NCBI GenBank assembly: GCA_029555925.1
Contig: JAKPQU010000408.1
Coordinates: 1 to 29,313 of the forward strand
Length of the DNA stretch: 29,313 nucleotides
From: Bacillota bacterium
GTDB lineage: Bacteria; Eremiobacterota; SpSt-956; JAKJGF01
Direction: 5' to 3'
Program-made: the position numbers and the translations under genes
Part shown: piece by piece, positions 1 through 7,693 of the stretch
How positions within the stretch are numbered: the first letter of the stretch is position 1
Layout: every line of letters starts with the position of its first letter
Notes under the pieces: generated by a model
Told to the model about the DNA's origin: nothing
Seen by the model: only the letters and a program-made list of their open reading frames with translations
Database searches by the model: none

Positions 1-141
1 GTGTATTTCATAACTTATTAGAAATTAAGTCGTCGTGACGCGTAACGCGTGACGCGTGACGGGTTTAATCCCTGCGCATCACGCATTACGCTTTACGCAT
101 TACGAGGTCATTATTTATGGATAGTTATGAAACTAACTATA
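1..141. mobile_element. MITE-like element, copy 1 (cut by window edge)
   Basis: Non-coding element ending at 125-141 in TTATGAAACTAACTATA, the inverted partner of the left-end sequence GTGTATTTCATAA at 1-13; the first four bases (TATA) lie outside the window. The interior is a dyad: GTGACGC-type heptamers at about 35-60, a centre reading GGGTTTAATCCC, then the complementary GCATCAC/GCATTAC heptamers at about 74-103. It is nearly identical, in inverted orientation, to the element at 8765-8895 and differs mainly by two extra 7-bp units. There is no coding capacity, so it would be mobilised in trans by a transposase not present here. Confidence 0.8.
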
Positions 142-348
142 ATTCAATAAAATATACCTGTGCTGCCGTGATATTTTTTTCTCCTGACCACCAGGCAGGC
201 AGACTACTATGCCTAAAGCTAAATAGTATTACTCTCTCATTTTTTTTATTTTTCCAGGAAGGAACTTCTTGAAATATAGTGAACATAAAGGAATATTTTT
301 ATAGTCATTACTGCTTCAAGTTACACCCGGTAATGAGAACCTGTCCTC
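142..348. other. intergenic stretch without recognisable gene
   Basis: AT-rich spacer between MITE copy 1 and the heptamer dyad upstream of the M16 peptidase gene. I see no convincing ORF, RNA or terminator here. A weak TTGAAA at 269-274 lacks a good -10 at normal spacing, so I do not call it a promoter. Confidence 0.5.
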
Positions 349-385
349 GCGTAACGCGTCACGCGTAACGCGTTACGATTCTCAC
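349..385. repeat. heptamer dyad upstream of M16 gene
   Basis: Alternating GTAACGC and GCGTCAC/GCGTTAC heptamers. Positions 364-377 form the perfect 14-bp palindrome CGTAACGCGTTACG. The array ends about 20 bases before the ribosome binding site of the M16 gene, so it may lie in the 5' leader. Confidence 0.8.
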
Positions 386-402
386 AACCTATTTTCCCGA
401 GG

Positions 403-407
403 GGAGG
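403..407 (+). promoter_or_regulatory. ribosome binding site that implies an ATT start
   Basis: GGAGG followed 8 nt later by ATT at 416 (and 5 nt later by ATT at 413), in frame with the M16 peptidase. No ATG, GTG or TTG lies at a suitable distance. The first in-frame ATG (476) is 68 nt away and would cut off the first beta strand of the fold. Confidence 0.55.
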
Positions 408-415
408 AAATTATT

Positions 416-3022
416 ATTAAAGAACATTACTACAATTCTGATGTAGATATAACGAGAATAGAACTGGAAAACGGTATGGAAATCTTATTGAAGCACATGG
501 CAAATGCAAAAATGGTTTCCATTAATCTCTGGGTCAAAGTAGGCTCTAATAACGAAGAAGATCATATGGCAGGTATTGCTCACTTCATAGAACATATGCT
601 CTTTAAAGGAACAGAGAAGAGAAAAGTAGGTGACATATCAAAAGAAATAGAAGAACTCGGCGGATATTTAAATGGTTTTACCAGTTATGAAGCCACTGCA
701 TATCAAATTACCTTACCGAAAGAAAATTTCTCAAAAGGTCTTGAAATTCTTTTTGATGCGCTGAAAAATTCTTCCTTTGATCCTCTGGAAATAGAAAGAG
801 AAAGCCAGGTAATTATAGAAGAATGTAAAATGAGAGATGACACTCCCGGTGTACGTTCCTGGGAAAATCTGATGAAAATTGCATTCAAGCAACATAGATA
901 CAGACGCTCTATAATAGGAGAAGAAGAATTGATAAAGGATTTTACAAGAGACACGCTTCTCTCTTTTTATAATCAATATTACCGTCCCGAACATATGATC
1001 CTTATACTTGCAGGAGATATTCAAACAGAAGATTTTATAGAACAGCTTGAGGCTCTTTATCCTTTAACAGACAGAAGAGAAACTTCCATTAATCTTTCAC
1101 CTGTAGAGGGACAGCAAAAAAAATTACGGTATGACCATTTCAGAGGTGATATAGAGAGAACCTATATAGACATAGGGTTTCATATTCCTGATGAACTCCA
1201 TTCAGACTCATTTACAATGGAAATTCTGTCTTTTATACTGGGACAGGGGCGAAGCTCAAGATTATATCAGGAGCTCAAAGAGAAAAGGCAACTGGTTACC
1301 TCTATTGGCACAGGAGATATAAACGGGCACGATCCAGGTCTTTTTATAATATCGGCAGTAACTGACGAAGACAAAGCCCTGGATGCTCTTAAAGCTCTGT
1401 GGCAGGAAATTGAAGTGATTAAAAATGGAATAAAAGAGGAAGAACTGCAGAAAGCCATGGTATCAATAGAAAATGATTATTTATTTGATCTGGAAACAGT
1501 TGATGGTCAAACAGATAAAATCGGTCACTGTGCAGGTCTGGGAGATTATACTATGGCAGTAAAATACCTGGACATACTCAAAAAAATTACAGAAAAAGAT
1601 ATAAAGGATGTGGCGAAAAAATATCTGAAACTTGATAATTGCAGTATATCCATATACAGCCCCCTCGGTTCAGAAGATCATCTAAATATATCTGCAGAAG
1701 AGATGGAAAAACTCTTAAGAGGTGACACGAAAACCGTCACCCATGTTTCAAAGAAAAGACCGGATGAAAAACATACTGGTAATACAGAAAAGGTCATGCT
1801 TAAAAACGGAGTGACATTAATACTGGAACATGATAAAACTCTTCCTGTAGTAGCTGTCTATGCAGGTCTCAAAGGGGGAGTCAGATTTGAAACTAAAGAA
1901 AAAAACGGTATTTGCAGATTTATGAGTAAATTGCTGATAAAAGGTACCAAAAACAGAACTGCCAGGGAGATCGCAGAACAGATAGAATCTCTTGGAAGTT
2001 TTATAACTCCCAGATCAGGGAAAGACTCTTTCGGCCTTTCAATGGCTATTATTGACAGATATTTTAAAGAAGGACTGAATATCTTTCTGGATGTTCTCAC
2101 AAACCCCTCATTCCCTGAGAATGAAATAGAAAAAGAAAGGGCATTTATCTTATCTGATATCAGAGAAAAATATGATGATCCTATGAGAATATGTATAGAA
2201 AAATGTGACAGTCTGATTTTCAAACATCACCCTTACGGCATGCCTGTTACAGGAACAGAGAAAACTATAAAAAACATTCAGAGAAAAGATATAATTGATT
2301 TTTATGATAATTATGTCTATGGAGAAAATCTGTATATATCAGTAGTCGGGAATTTTAACAGGGAGGATATTATCGCCGAATTTGAACGTTCTATCATAGG
2401 GAAAGGAGATAATACAAAAAAATTCCCCTGTCCTCCGGAAGAAGAAAAACCGGAAGAAATGAGTCAGTCCATAGAGAAAAAAGATATAAGACAGTCGTCA
2501 ATAGCCATAGGTTTTCTCGCTCCTTCCGTAACTTCAGAAGATTATATTAATTTTATTGTATTAAATTCCATATTACATGGTATGGGTTCGAGACTCTTTA
2601 TAGAACTCAGAGATATTCAGGGTCTTGCTTATGTAATTTTCTGCTATCTGGAACATGGTATAGAAAACGGAAATTTTAAAGCTTATATAGGCACAGGGCC
2701 GGAAATGGAAGAAAAAGCAATAAAAGCATTACTGAGAGAACTGGAAAAAGTCTGCGAAGAAGGGGTAACAGAAGAAGAGCTGCAGAAAGCTAAAAACATG
2801 ATAAAAGGAAGATATGAAATTACTCTTCAGGAAAGAATGGCCCGTGCTACCAAGTATTCATCCTATGAAATACTCGGACTGGGATATGAAAGAGTACATA
2901 AATATCCGCTTCTTATAGACAATGTAACACTGGAAGATGTAAATAATGTGGCAAAAAAATATTTCGATCTTAAAAACTATTCTCTCTCTGTAATAAGACC
3001 GGGAAAGAAAAGTGAGGAGTGA
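416..3022 (+). CDS. M16 family zinc peptidase, two M16 halves
   Basis: Peptidase of the pitrilysin/insulinase (M16) family. Counted from the ATG at 476, the zinc motif HFIEH sits at residues 36-40, with the third ligand expected at E115/E116 in VIIEEC, the usual 76-77 residues later. The C-terminal half (from about residue 440, VMLKNGVTLILEH) repeats the fold but reads GICRFMSKLLIKG where the motif should be, so it is a non-catalytic clamp half, as in other two-domain M16 proteins. Conserved N-terminal residues (VDITRIELENG) are encoded upstream of ATG 476 in the same open frame. I therefore place the start at ATT 416, supported by GGAGG at 403-407; 476 is the conservative alternative. The last codons and the TGA stop lie inside a GTGA heptamer array, giving the tail S-E-E. 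No signal peptide is evident. It converges on the Rrf2 gene. Confidence 0.92.
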   Translation: MKEHYYNSDVDITRIELENGMEILLKHMANAKMVSINLWVKVGSNNEEDHMAGIAHFIEHMLFKGTEKRKVGDISKEIEELGGYLNGFTSYEATAYQITLPKENFSKGLEILFDALKNSSFDPLEIERESQVIIEECKMRDDTPGVRSWENLMKIAFKQHRYRRSIIGEEELIKDFTRDTLLSFYNQYYRPEHMILILAGDIQTEDFIEQLEALYPLTDRRETSINLSPVEGQQKKLRYDHFRGDIERTYIDIGFHIPDELHSDSFTMEILSFILGQGRSSRLYQELKEKRQLVTSIGTGDINGHDPGLFIISAVTDEDKALDALKALWQEIEVIKNGIKEEELQKAMVSIENDYLFDLETVDGQTDKIGHCAGLGDYTMAVKYLDILKKITEKDIKDVAKKYLKLDNCSISIYSPLGSEDHLNISAEEMEKLLRGDTKTVTHVSKKRPDEKHTGNTEKVMLKNGVTLILEHDKTLPVVAVYAGLKGGVRFETKEKNGICRFMSKLLIKGTKNRTAREIAEQIESLGSFITPRSGKDSFGLSMAIIDRYFKEGLNIFLDVLTNPSFPENEIEKERAFILSDIREKYDDPMRICIEKCDSLIFKHHPYGMPVTGTEKTIKNIQRKDIIDFYDNYVYGENLYISVVGNFNREDIIAEFERSIIGKGDNTKKFPCPPEEEKPEEMSQSIEKKDIRQSSIAIGFLAPSVTSEDYINFIVLNSILHGMGSRLFIELRDIQGLAYVIFCYLEHGIENGNFKAYIGTGPEMEEKAIKALLRELEKVCEEGVTEEELQKAKNMIKGRYEITLQERMARATKYSSYEILGLGYERVHKYPLLIDNVTLEDVNNVAKKYFDLKNYSLSVIRPGKKSEE

Positions 3023-3095
3023 GTGGTGAGCAGTGAGTGGTGAGCAGTGAGTGGTGAGCAGTTACCAGGCTCACCCTTCACCCTTCACCCTTCAC
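3012..3095. repeat. convergent heptamer arrays between M16 and Rrf2 genes
   Basis: The left arm has about seven GTGAGTG/GTGAGCA units from 3012, beginning inside the M16 coding sequence. The right arm is TTCACCC repeated (GGGTGAA on the other strand) to 3095, ending inside the Rrf2 coding sequence. Both genes take their stop codon from this block (TGA at 3020-3022 on plus and 3092-3094 on minus). No conventional hairpin-plus-T-run terminator is visible, so the block is the whole intergenic region. Confidence 0.9.
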
Positions 3096-3532
3096 TGCTT
3101 CTTTCTTACTTCTTCAACCCATATATGAATGAGATCTGTCATAGTAAAATTATCAAAAATATCTTTTATCTTTCTGGCAAGTTGATTCACGAACAAACGA
3201 GAAGGACACAGACTGTATTCCTTACATGCATGAAGGTCGACTTCCTGACCAAGGCAATCAAAAAGAAATTCCGGCCCTTCGAGTATCTGAATTATATCAC
3301 TGAATTTTATATCTTCAGGTCTTTTAGCAAGCCTGTGCCCGCCGCCGGGCCCTCTTTTACTGGATATAATACCTCCCTTGTTAAGTTCATAAAAAATCTG
3401 CTCAAGAAAGGGTATGGGAATATTCTGTTTTTCTGCGATTGATGATGTGGTTACAGGCCCTTTACCATGAGCAAGGGCAAGCTCAAATAAGGCACGAAGA
3501 CCATAACAGGTTTTTTTGGATAACTGAAACAA
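3092..3532 (-). CDS. Rrf2 family transcriptional regulator
   Basis: About 146 residues, the usual size for Rrf2/IscR-type winged-helix repressors. The N-terminal helix-turn-helix is clear (YGLRALFELA, SSIAEKQNIPIPFLEQI) and the wing carries the family signature SKRGPGGGHRLA. Three cysteines (about C93, C103, C109) follow, as expected for an iron-sulfur cluster or redox sensor, but the first spacing (CX9C) is wider than the CX5CX5C of IscR. The start is best placed at TTG 3532, 8 nt after GGGAG; a GTG at 3541 directly abuts that ribosome site. The TGA stop is part of a GGGTGAA heptamer. Its target genes are not evident: it converges on the M16 gene and is transcribed away from the RNase II gene behind it. 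Confidence 0.9.
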   Translation of the reverse strand: MFQLSKKTCYGLRALFELALAHGKGPVTTSSIAEKQNIPIPFLEQIFYELNKGGIISSKRGPGGGHRLAKRPEDIKFSDIIQILEGPEFLFDCLGQEVDLHACKEYSLCPSRLFVNQLARKIKDIFDNFTMTDLIHIWVEEVRKKQ

Positions 3533-3557
3533 ATTTTTCACTCCCGGATATGCTGAT

Positions 3558-3593
3558 TAATGAGTGGCAAGTAGTGAGTGGATTAACTCATTA
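3558..3593. repeat. small GTGA dyad upstream of the Rrf2 gene
   Basis: TAATGAGT (3558-3565) and ACTCATTA (3586-3593) are perfect inverted 8-mers flanking GTAGTGAGTGG. It could be an operator for the adjacent Rrf2 regulator, but it also fits the GTGA-left/TCAC-right pattern of every other spacer, so I class it as a repeat. Confidence 0.5.
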
Positions 3594-3708
3594 CATTACA
3601 CAGGCACACCTTTCATCAGGTAATTTTTTAACTTATATAGAATATTATTATATAATACTGTAGTAATTCAGTCAACTATAAATTTCGCCGGAATACTCCG
3701 GTAGTATC

Positions 3709-3766
3709 GTGACGCGTGACGGGTAAGGCATCCCTTCACTTTTCACGACTCACTCTTCACTCTCAC
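3709..3766. repeat. heptamer arrays at the 3' end of the RNase II gene
   Basis: GTGACGC units on the left at 3709-3723, then TTCAC-type units on the right. Read on the minus strand the right arm is GGTGAGA-GTGAAGA-GTGAGTC-GTGAAAA-GTGAAGG. It encodes the last residues (GESEE) and TGA stop of the exonuclease. The flank at 3684-3704 (TTTCGCCGGAATACTCCGG) resembles the core of the array at 25277-25297. Confidence 0.85.
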
Positions 3767-5756
3767 CGATTATAGAAACTTTTATAATATCTTCCCTCGG
3801 AATGACTGTTTCAATTCTCACTGTTATTAAATCTCCGGGAGAATATTTTTTTTCATAATTTGTAGAATTCGTACAGTTCAGCTCCAGAAAATAGTCTTTT
3901 AAAATAAATATTATCCTGTCAGACAGATTCTGTAATACAATAGCATCAACCGAGGAGCCAATCATTTTTTTCAGATACGTGAGCAACCAGTATCTCTTTC
4001 TATTTCTTGTAATCATATTTACGGAATCAAGTATCTGTTCCGAATACATTATGATTTCTTCCAGTTCCCTGTTTGTATAAAAATAAGGTTTTTTGTTAAG
4101 AAAACTTTTTATCTGCCTGTGTATAATAAGATCATTATATCTTCTTATAGGAGAAGTCATCTGGGTATAACAGTCTACGCCGAGCCCGTAATGGTAAAGC
4201 GGTACAATGCCTGCTTCAGATTTCTTGAAGTATTTTCTCTGCTGATAAAAATTAACAGGATCATATGTATCTGACAGTACACAGCTATCATCTAAAGCCG
4301 GCTGGCTGCGGTAAATAATCGGTATAGCATTTGCTTTGCAGAAGCTGGCAGTTATATCATTGGCAGCTATCATTAACTCGGAAACCAGCTTATGAGAAGG
4401 TGTTTCTCTGTCATATATTTTCATCGTAATTTCTTTATTTTCATCTACCGTAATTTCCAGTTCAGGCGTATAAAAAAGCTTTGCTCCTCCTGCCTTCCTT
4501 TTTTCCCTCATCTTTTCACTTATATTATAAAGTATATTAAAATCTGAATCGTGGCCGATCAATTCATCTACTTTATCATAAGTAAAACGATCCTTTACCT
4601 TTATGAATGTTTCCTTTATCTCGTAGTTCTTCATATTATACCTGTTATCAGTATCTATAATAACAGAAAGAGCAGGCCGCAATTCATCTTTTCTAAGACT
4701 GAAGAGACTGTTGGCAAGTTCATGAGGAAACATATTGATTTTGTTCTCAGGCAGATATACAGAAGTACATCTTTCTTTTGCCTCCTGGTCAAGGGCTGTA
4801 TCCGGTGCTATGTGATGAGAAACATCTGTTATATGTATGCCGATTCTATAACCGTCGGACGTTTTCTCTATACTCAGAGCGTCATCCATGTCTTCAGTAG
4901 TGTCACTGTCTATAGTAAATGAATAAAGGTCAGATAAATTCAGCCTGGAATTTACATCATATTTCGCACCTTTAACGATATTCATTGCTTCAGCCATTAT
5001 ATCCCGGTGAAAAGCTGTCGGTATCTGATACAGATGCATTTCAAGACATTCATCTTCATCCCATATACCGGCTTTTACAAGCAATCTAAAATGTATATTC
5101 TGACCTGATATATCTGCTTTTTGCAGAAGCTCTGATACTGATTTATGATGCCTGCTTTCCAGCTTATGGAGAGCCACATGTTTTAATTTTGATATATAAG
5201 ATTCTATCTCACTATCTGTCTCAACATGGCTGTCTCCTTTCCATACTTTTTTAAGCCAGTCTACTATCTTTCTGGTTCTTTCTTCTTTTTCTTTCTCTGC
5301 CTGAAGCATTTGAATCATCTGTTCAACATGTTCGGGAGAATTAGGATAAAAAGAAGACTTTTTTGCTTTAAAAAAGATAATATCTTCCTGTAAAGCTCTG
5401 AATACACCGGCTATTTGATTTGAAGTGAAACCTTTACCGAAATTCAATTCAGCCAGTTCTTCAACACTGTAAGAGCCTCCCTCTTCACTCAATAATTCCC
5501 AGATATCCTTAAGAGGCATACCGGATTTCAAGTTATCCCTTTCTTCATTTATTTCTTTTAATAATCTTACAAGTTCTTCTCTAGGTAATTTCGTATCAAG
5601 AGTATATTCAGAAGGGAAAAAAACCTTATCTTTCGATAAAGAAATCTCTTTATTTTCACATAATAATCTGAGTTTATCCGCCTTACATTCAAGACATAAG
5701 GCAACGGAACTTTTATTATCCTTTTTAAATTCCACAACTGTTCCTTTATAAATCAT
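3750..5756 (-). CDS. RNase II/RNase R family 3'-5' exoribonuclease
   Basis: RNB-domain exoribonuclease that degrades RNA processively from the 3' end in the cytoplasm. With the ATG at 5756 as residue 1, the catalytic acidic cluster is IDSDTTEDMDDALS at 282-295. Its Asp spacing (0, +6, +8, +9: D283, D289, D291, D292) matches RNase II. SPIRRYNDLIIHRQ marks the end of the RNB fold and an S1-like RNA-binding domain closes the protein. At about 668 residues it is closer to RNase II than to the longer RNase R. The ATG at 5756 is preferred over an upstream TTG (5768) because GAGG sits 6 nt before it. It starts 33 bases after the zf-TFIIB gene stop, so the two are probably co-transcribed. The C-terminal GESEE and stop are written by GTGA heptamers. 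Confidence 0.92.
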   Translation of the reverse strand: MIYKGTVVEFKKDNKSSVALCLECKADKLRLLCENKEISLSKDKVFFPSEYTLDTKLPREELVRLLKEINEERDNLKSGMPLKDIWELLSEEGGSYSVEELAELNFGKGFTSNQIAGVFRALQEDIIFFKAKKSSFYPNSPEHVEQMIQMLQAEKEKEERTRKIVDWLKKVWKGDSHVETDSEIESYISKLKHVALHKLESRHHKSVSELLQKADISGQNIHFRLLVKAGIWDEDECLEMHLYQIPTAFHRDIMAEAMNIVKGAKYDVNSRLNLSDLYSFTIDSDTTEDMDDALSIEKTSDGYRIGIHITDVSHHIAPDTALDQEAKERCTSVYLPENKINMFPHELANSLFSLRKDELRPALSVIIDTDNRYNMKNYEIKETFIKVKDRFTYDKVDELIGHDSDFNILYNISEKMREKRKAGGAKLFYTPELEITVDENKEITMKIYDRETPSHKLVSELMIAANDITASFCKANAIPIIYRSQPALDDSCVLSDTYDPVNFYQQRKYFKKSEAGIVPLYHYGLGVDCYTQMTSPIRRYNDLIIHRQIKSFLNKKPYFYTNRELEEIIMYSEQILDSVNMITRNRKRYWLLTYLKKMIGSSVDAIVLQNLSDRIIFILKDYFLELNCTNSTNYEKKYSPGDLITVRIETVIPREDIIKVSIIGESEE

Positions 5757-5789
5757 AAAAAGCCTCAATTTCTATTTTAAATTATCAAT

Positions 5790-6359
5790 CTAATAATGAT
5801 GATGTGGCTGCCGGGAGTCAGCTGACACATTGAACCCTCCTACATTTCCTTCCATCTCTTTCTTAAATTCTTCTGACATGCCAATAACCTGCCCCGGTAT
5901 TTTTCCTCCATACTCTTTAAGCATTTTTCTATACTGAAGTATAAGATTTATCTCTCCAGCATCAAGCCAGATTCCATGATTAAAACAACAATGATCGATC
6001 CATATACCTGATGAAGAATCGAACTGAATATTCATCATCATATGTGAACACACTGGACATGGCCTCAAATCTCTGGGGGACATAAATTTGTCTCTAATAG
6101 TCAGATTGTGCTCCGTATAGGTAAACAATCCTTCCAGTTCTTCTTCTTCTTTTTTGAGTAACAACGGGAAGGTATCACTGTTTACCCAGAGTCCGCTGCA
6201 TTCATCACAGATAAAAAAAGAACAGTTTACAAGATTCCTTTCTATCAGGTTTATATCACATGTCGGGCATTTAGGGAAATTAACAGGGCCTGTATAATCC
6301 TGTTCCTGAGGAACAGGATTATCCATAAAAAATTTTATTATCTTTAATAAAAAACTCAT
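5790..6359 (-). CDS. zf-TFIIB domain protein (two zinc-ribbon-like modules)
   Basis: 189 residues. The first module has C31/C34 and C51/C54 with CSGLWV. The second has C101/C104, then HCCFNHGIWLDAGE, the classic end of zf-TFIIB domains (CxGxWLDxGE), here with one cysteine position varied (C124, C125, H128 are candidate ligands). The start is strong: AGGAGGG lies 7 nt before ATG. There is no signal peptide or clear membrane segment. The C-terminus is histidine-rich (PHHHY) and might bind metal. No specific biochemical role is established for such proteins. The tight spacing to the RNase II gene suggests a role in the same transcript, which is inference. Confidence 0.8.
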   Translation of the reverse strand: MSFLLKIIKFFMDNPVPQEQDYTGPVNFPKCPTCDINLIERNLVNCSFFICDECSGLWVNSDTFPLLLKKEEEELEGLFTYTEHNLTIRDKFMSPRDLRPCPVCSHMMMNIQFDSSSGIWIDHCCFNHGIWLDAGEINLILQYRKMLKEYGGKIPGQVIGMSEEFKKEMEGNVGGFNVSADSRQPHHHY

Positions 6360-6426
6360 ATATTATCCCTCCTGTTTTACTTTTTCGAAGCTGTCTTATA
6401 CTCTGGATTACCTACGATTTCATATT

Positions 6427-6545
6427 TATAGTGTATTTCATAATTTATTGAAATTTAATTAGAGTGAAAAGTGAAAAGTGAAAAAAACAGGACAGTAATC
6501 ACTATTCACTCCTTTTAATTATACATTGTTATGAAATTAACTATA
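6427..6545. mobile_element. MITE-like element, copy 2
   Basis: 119 bp bounded by TATAGTGTATTTCATAA (6427-6443) and TTATGAAATTAACTATA (6529-6545), imperfect inverted repeats of the same 17-bp end found in the other copies. The interior differs from copies 1 and 3: GTGAAAA heptamers (about 6473-6486) and a TCACTATTCACTCC right arm. Removing the element with one TA copy restores CATATTTAAATATG, a perfect palindrome, which supports TA target duplication. Confidence 0.82.
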
Positions 6546-6570
6546 AATATGTTATCTGGTCATTTTTTCT

Positions 6571-6599
6571 TTGACAGAGATCATTTTTTATATTATCAT
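6571..6599 (+). promoter_or_regulatory. sigma-70-type promoter for ftsZ
   Basis: TTGACA (6571-6576, perfect -35), 17-bp spacer, TATCAT (6594-6599, five of six). Transcription would start near 6606, giving a leader of about 70 nt before the ATG at 6677. It lies just outside MITE copy 2. Confidence 0.7.
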
Positions 6600-6676
6600 A
6601 GTGAATAGTTGGGGTCAAGGAAAAATAGTTTAAAAGAATACTATAAAATTACATAAATTCAGAAGGGAATTTGAAT

Positions 6677-7633
6677 ATGTTAGATTTCAATGATTTTCAC
6701 CAGGGGGCAGACATAAGAGTAATAGGTGTCGGAGGAGGAGGGTGTAACACTATTACCAGAATGATAGACATGGGGGTACAGGGTGTTAACTTTATAGCTA
6801 TAAATACCGATATACAGAGTTTAAATACCTGTAAAGCCGATATAAAGTTACAAATGGGGGTAAAACTTACAAACGGACTGGGAACAGGTTCCAACCCTGA
6901 CCTGGGAGAAAAAGCAGCTGAAGAAAATAAAAAAGATATTGAACATCTTGTAGAAGGGGCAGACATGGTATTTATCATTGCCGGTATGGGAGGCGGAACA
7001 GGTACAGGCGCATCTCCTGTAGTTGCTGACATAGCTAAATCCATGGATATACTGACAGTAGGCGTTGTCACAAAACCATTTAAATTCGAACTTCCCCGTA
7101 AAATGAGAATAGCAGACATGGGGATAGACAGTCTGAGAAATTGTGTGGATACGCTTATAACAGTGCCAAACCAGAAACTTGTTGAGATTTCCAAAGCAAA
7201 GGTTACCTTTAAAGAAGCTATGGCAAAAGCAGATGATGTTCTGCGTCAGGCTATACAGGGTATTACAGATTTAATAATTTTTCCCGGTGAGATAAATGTA
7301 GACTTTGCGGATATAAAAACAATCATGAGCAATGCAGGTTCTGCACTTATAGGTATAGGAGAAGCAACAGGTGATAACAAGGCACAGAATGCTGCTTTAA
7401 TGGCAATATCCAGCCCTTTTTTAGATGCCCAGATAAGTAATGCAAAAAGGGTTTTATTCAATATAACAGGCGGAGAGGCTTTGACACTGGAAGAAATACG
7501 TATAGCTTCTGAAATAATATCCAATTCCGTTGATCCACAGGCATCTGCCGTTATTTTTGGAACAGCCCTTGATGAATCTATGGAAGATGAAATAAGCGTA
7601 ACAGTCATTGCAACAGGCCTGGACGATTATTAA
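6677..7633 (+). CDS. ftsZ: cell division GTPase FtsZ, without C-terminal tail
   Basis: Tubulin-like GTPase that polymerises into the division ring. The nucleotide-binding start VIGVGGGGCNT, the tubulin signature GGGTGTG (residues 105-111) and the T7 loop NVDFADIKTIM with the catalytic acids at D209 and D212 are all intact. The ATG at 6677 is favoured (AGAAGGG 9 nt upstream) over an in-frame TTG at 6671. The protein is only 318 residues: it stops right after the core-ending strand ISVTVIATGLDDY and lacks the variable linker and C-terminal peptide that normally bind FtsA, ZipA or SepF. It stands alone, away from any dcw cluster genes, with its own promoter. It may be a second, specialised FtsZ or the sole FtsZ of a lineage with different membrane anchoring. 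Confidence 0.95.
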   Translation: MLDFNDFHQGADIRVIGVGGGGCNTITRMIDMGVQGVNFIAINTDIQSLNTCKADIKLQMGVKLTNGLGTGSNPDLGEKAAEENKKDIEHLVEGADMVFIIAGMGGGTGTGASPVVADIAKSMDILTVGVVTKPFKFELPRKMRIADMGIDSLRNCVDTLITVPNQKLVEISKAKVTFKEAMAKADDVLRQAIQGITDLIIFPGEINVDFADIKTIMSNAGSALIGIGEATGDNKAQNAALMAISSPFLDAQISNAKRVLFNITGGEALTLEEIRIASEIISNSVDPQASAVIFGTALDESMEDEISVTVIATGLDDY

Positions 7634-7635
7634 TT

Positions 7636-7658
7636 GTGAGTCGTGAGTCATGAGTAAT
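7636..7658 (+). repeat. short heptamer array after ftsZ
   Basis: GTGAGTC, GTGAGTC, ATGAGTA directly after the ftsZ stop, reading in the direction of the gene. No right arm of comparable quality precedes the convergent cysE stop. Confidence 0.65.
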
Positions 7659-7693
7659 AAATTACCTGTCCTTCATTTTTTTATCATTCCTGC

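Larger units (their letters stand above)
6360..6676. other. divergent intergenic region, zf-TFIIB/ftsZ
   Basis: A 317-base spacer between divergent genes. It holds a MITE-like element (6427-6545), a promoter for ftsZ (6571-6599) and the ftsZ ribosome site AGAAGGG (6661-6667). No further gene is visible. Confidence 0.8.

Noticed and set aside
3558..3593. Autoregulatory operator of Rrf2
   Set aside because: The inverted 8-mers fit the general GTGA/TCAC spacer pattern and do not resemble a known Rrf2 site.
3047..3663. Plus-strand ORFs opposite the Rrf2 gene
   Set aside because: They are antisense shadows of Rrf2 and the heptamer arrays, without ribosome sites or family features.
6697..7608. 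Minus-strand ORFs opposite ftsZ
   Set aside because: Shadows of a clearly recognised gene with low-complexity translations.
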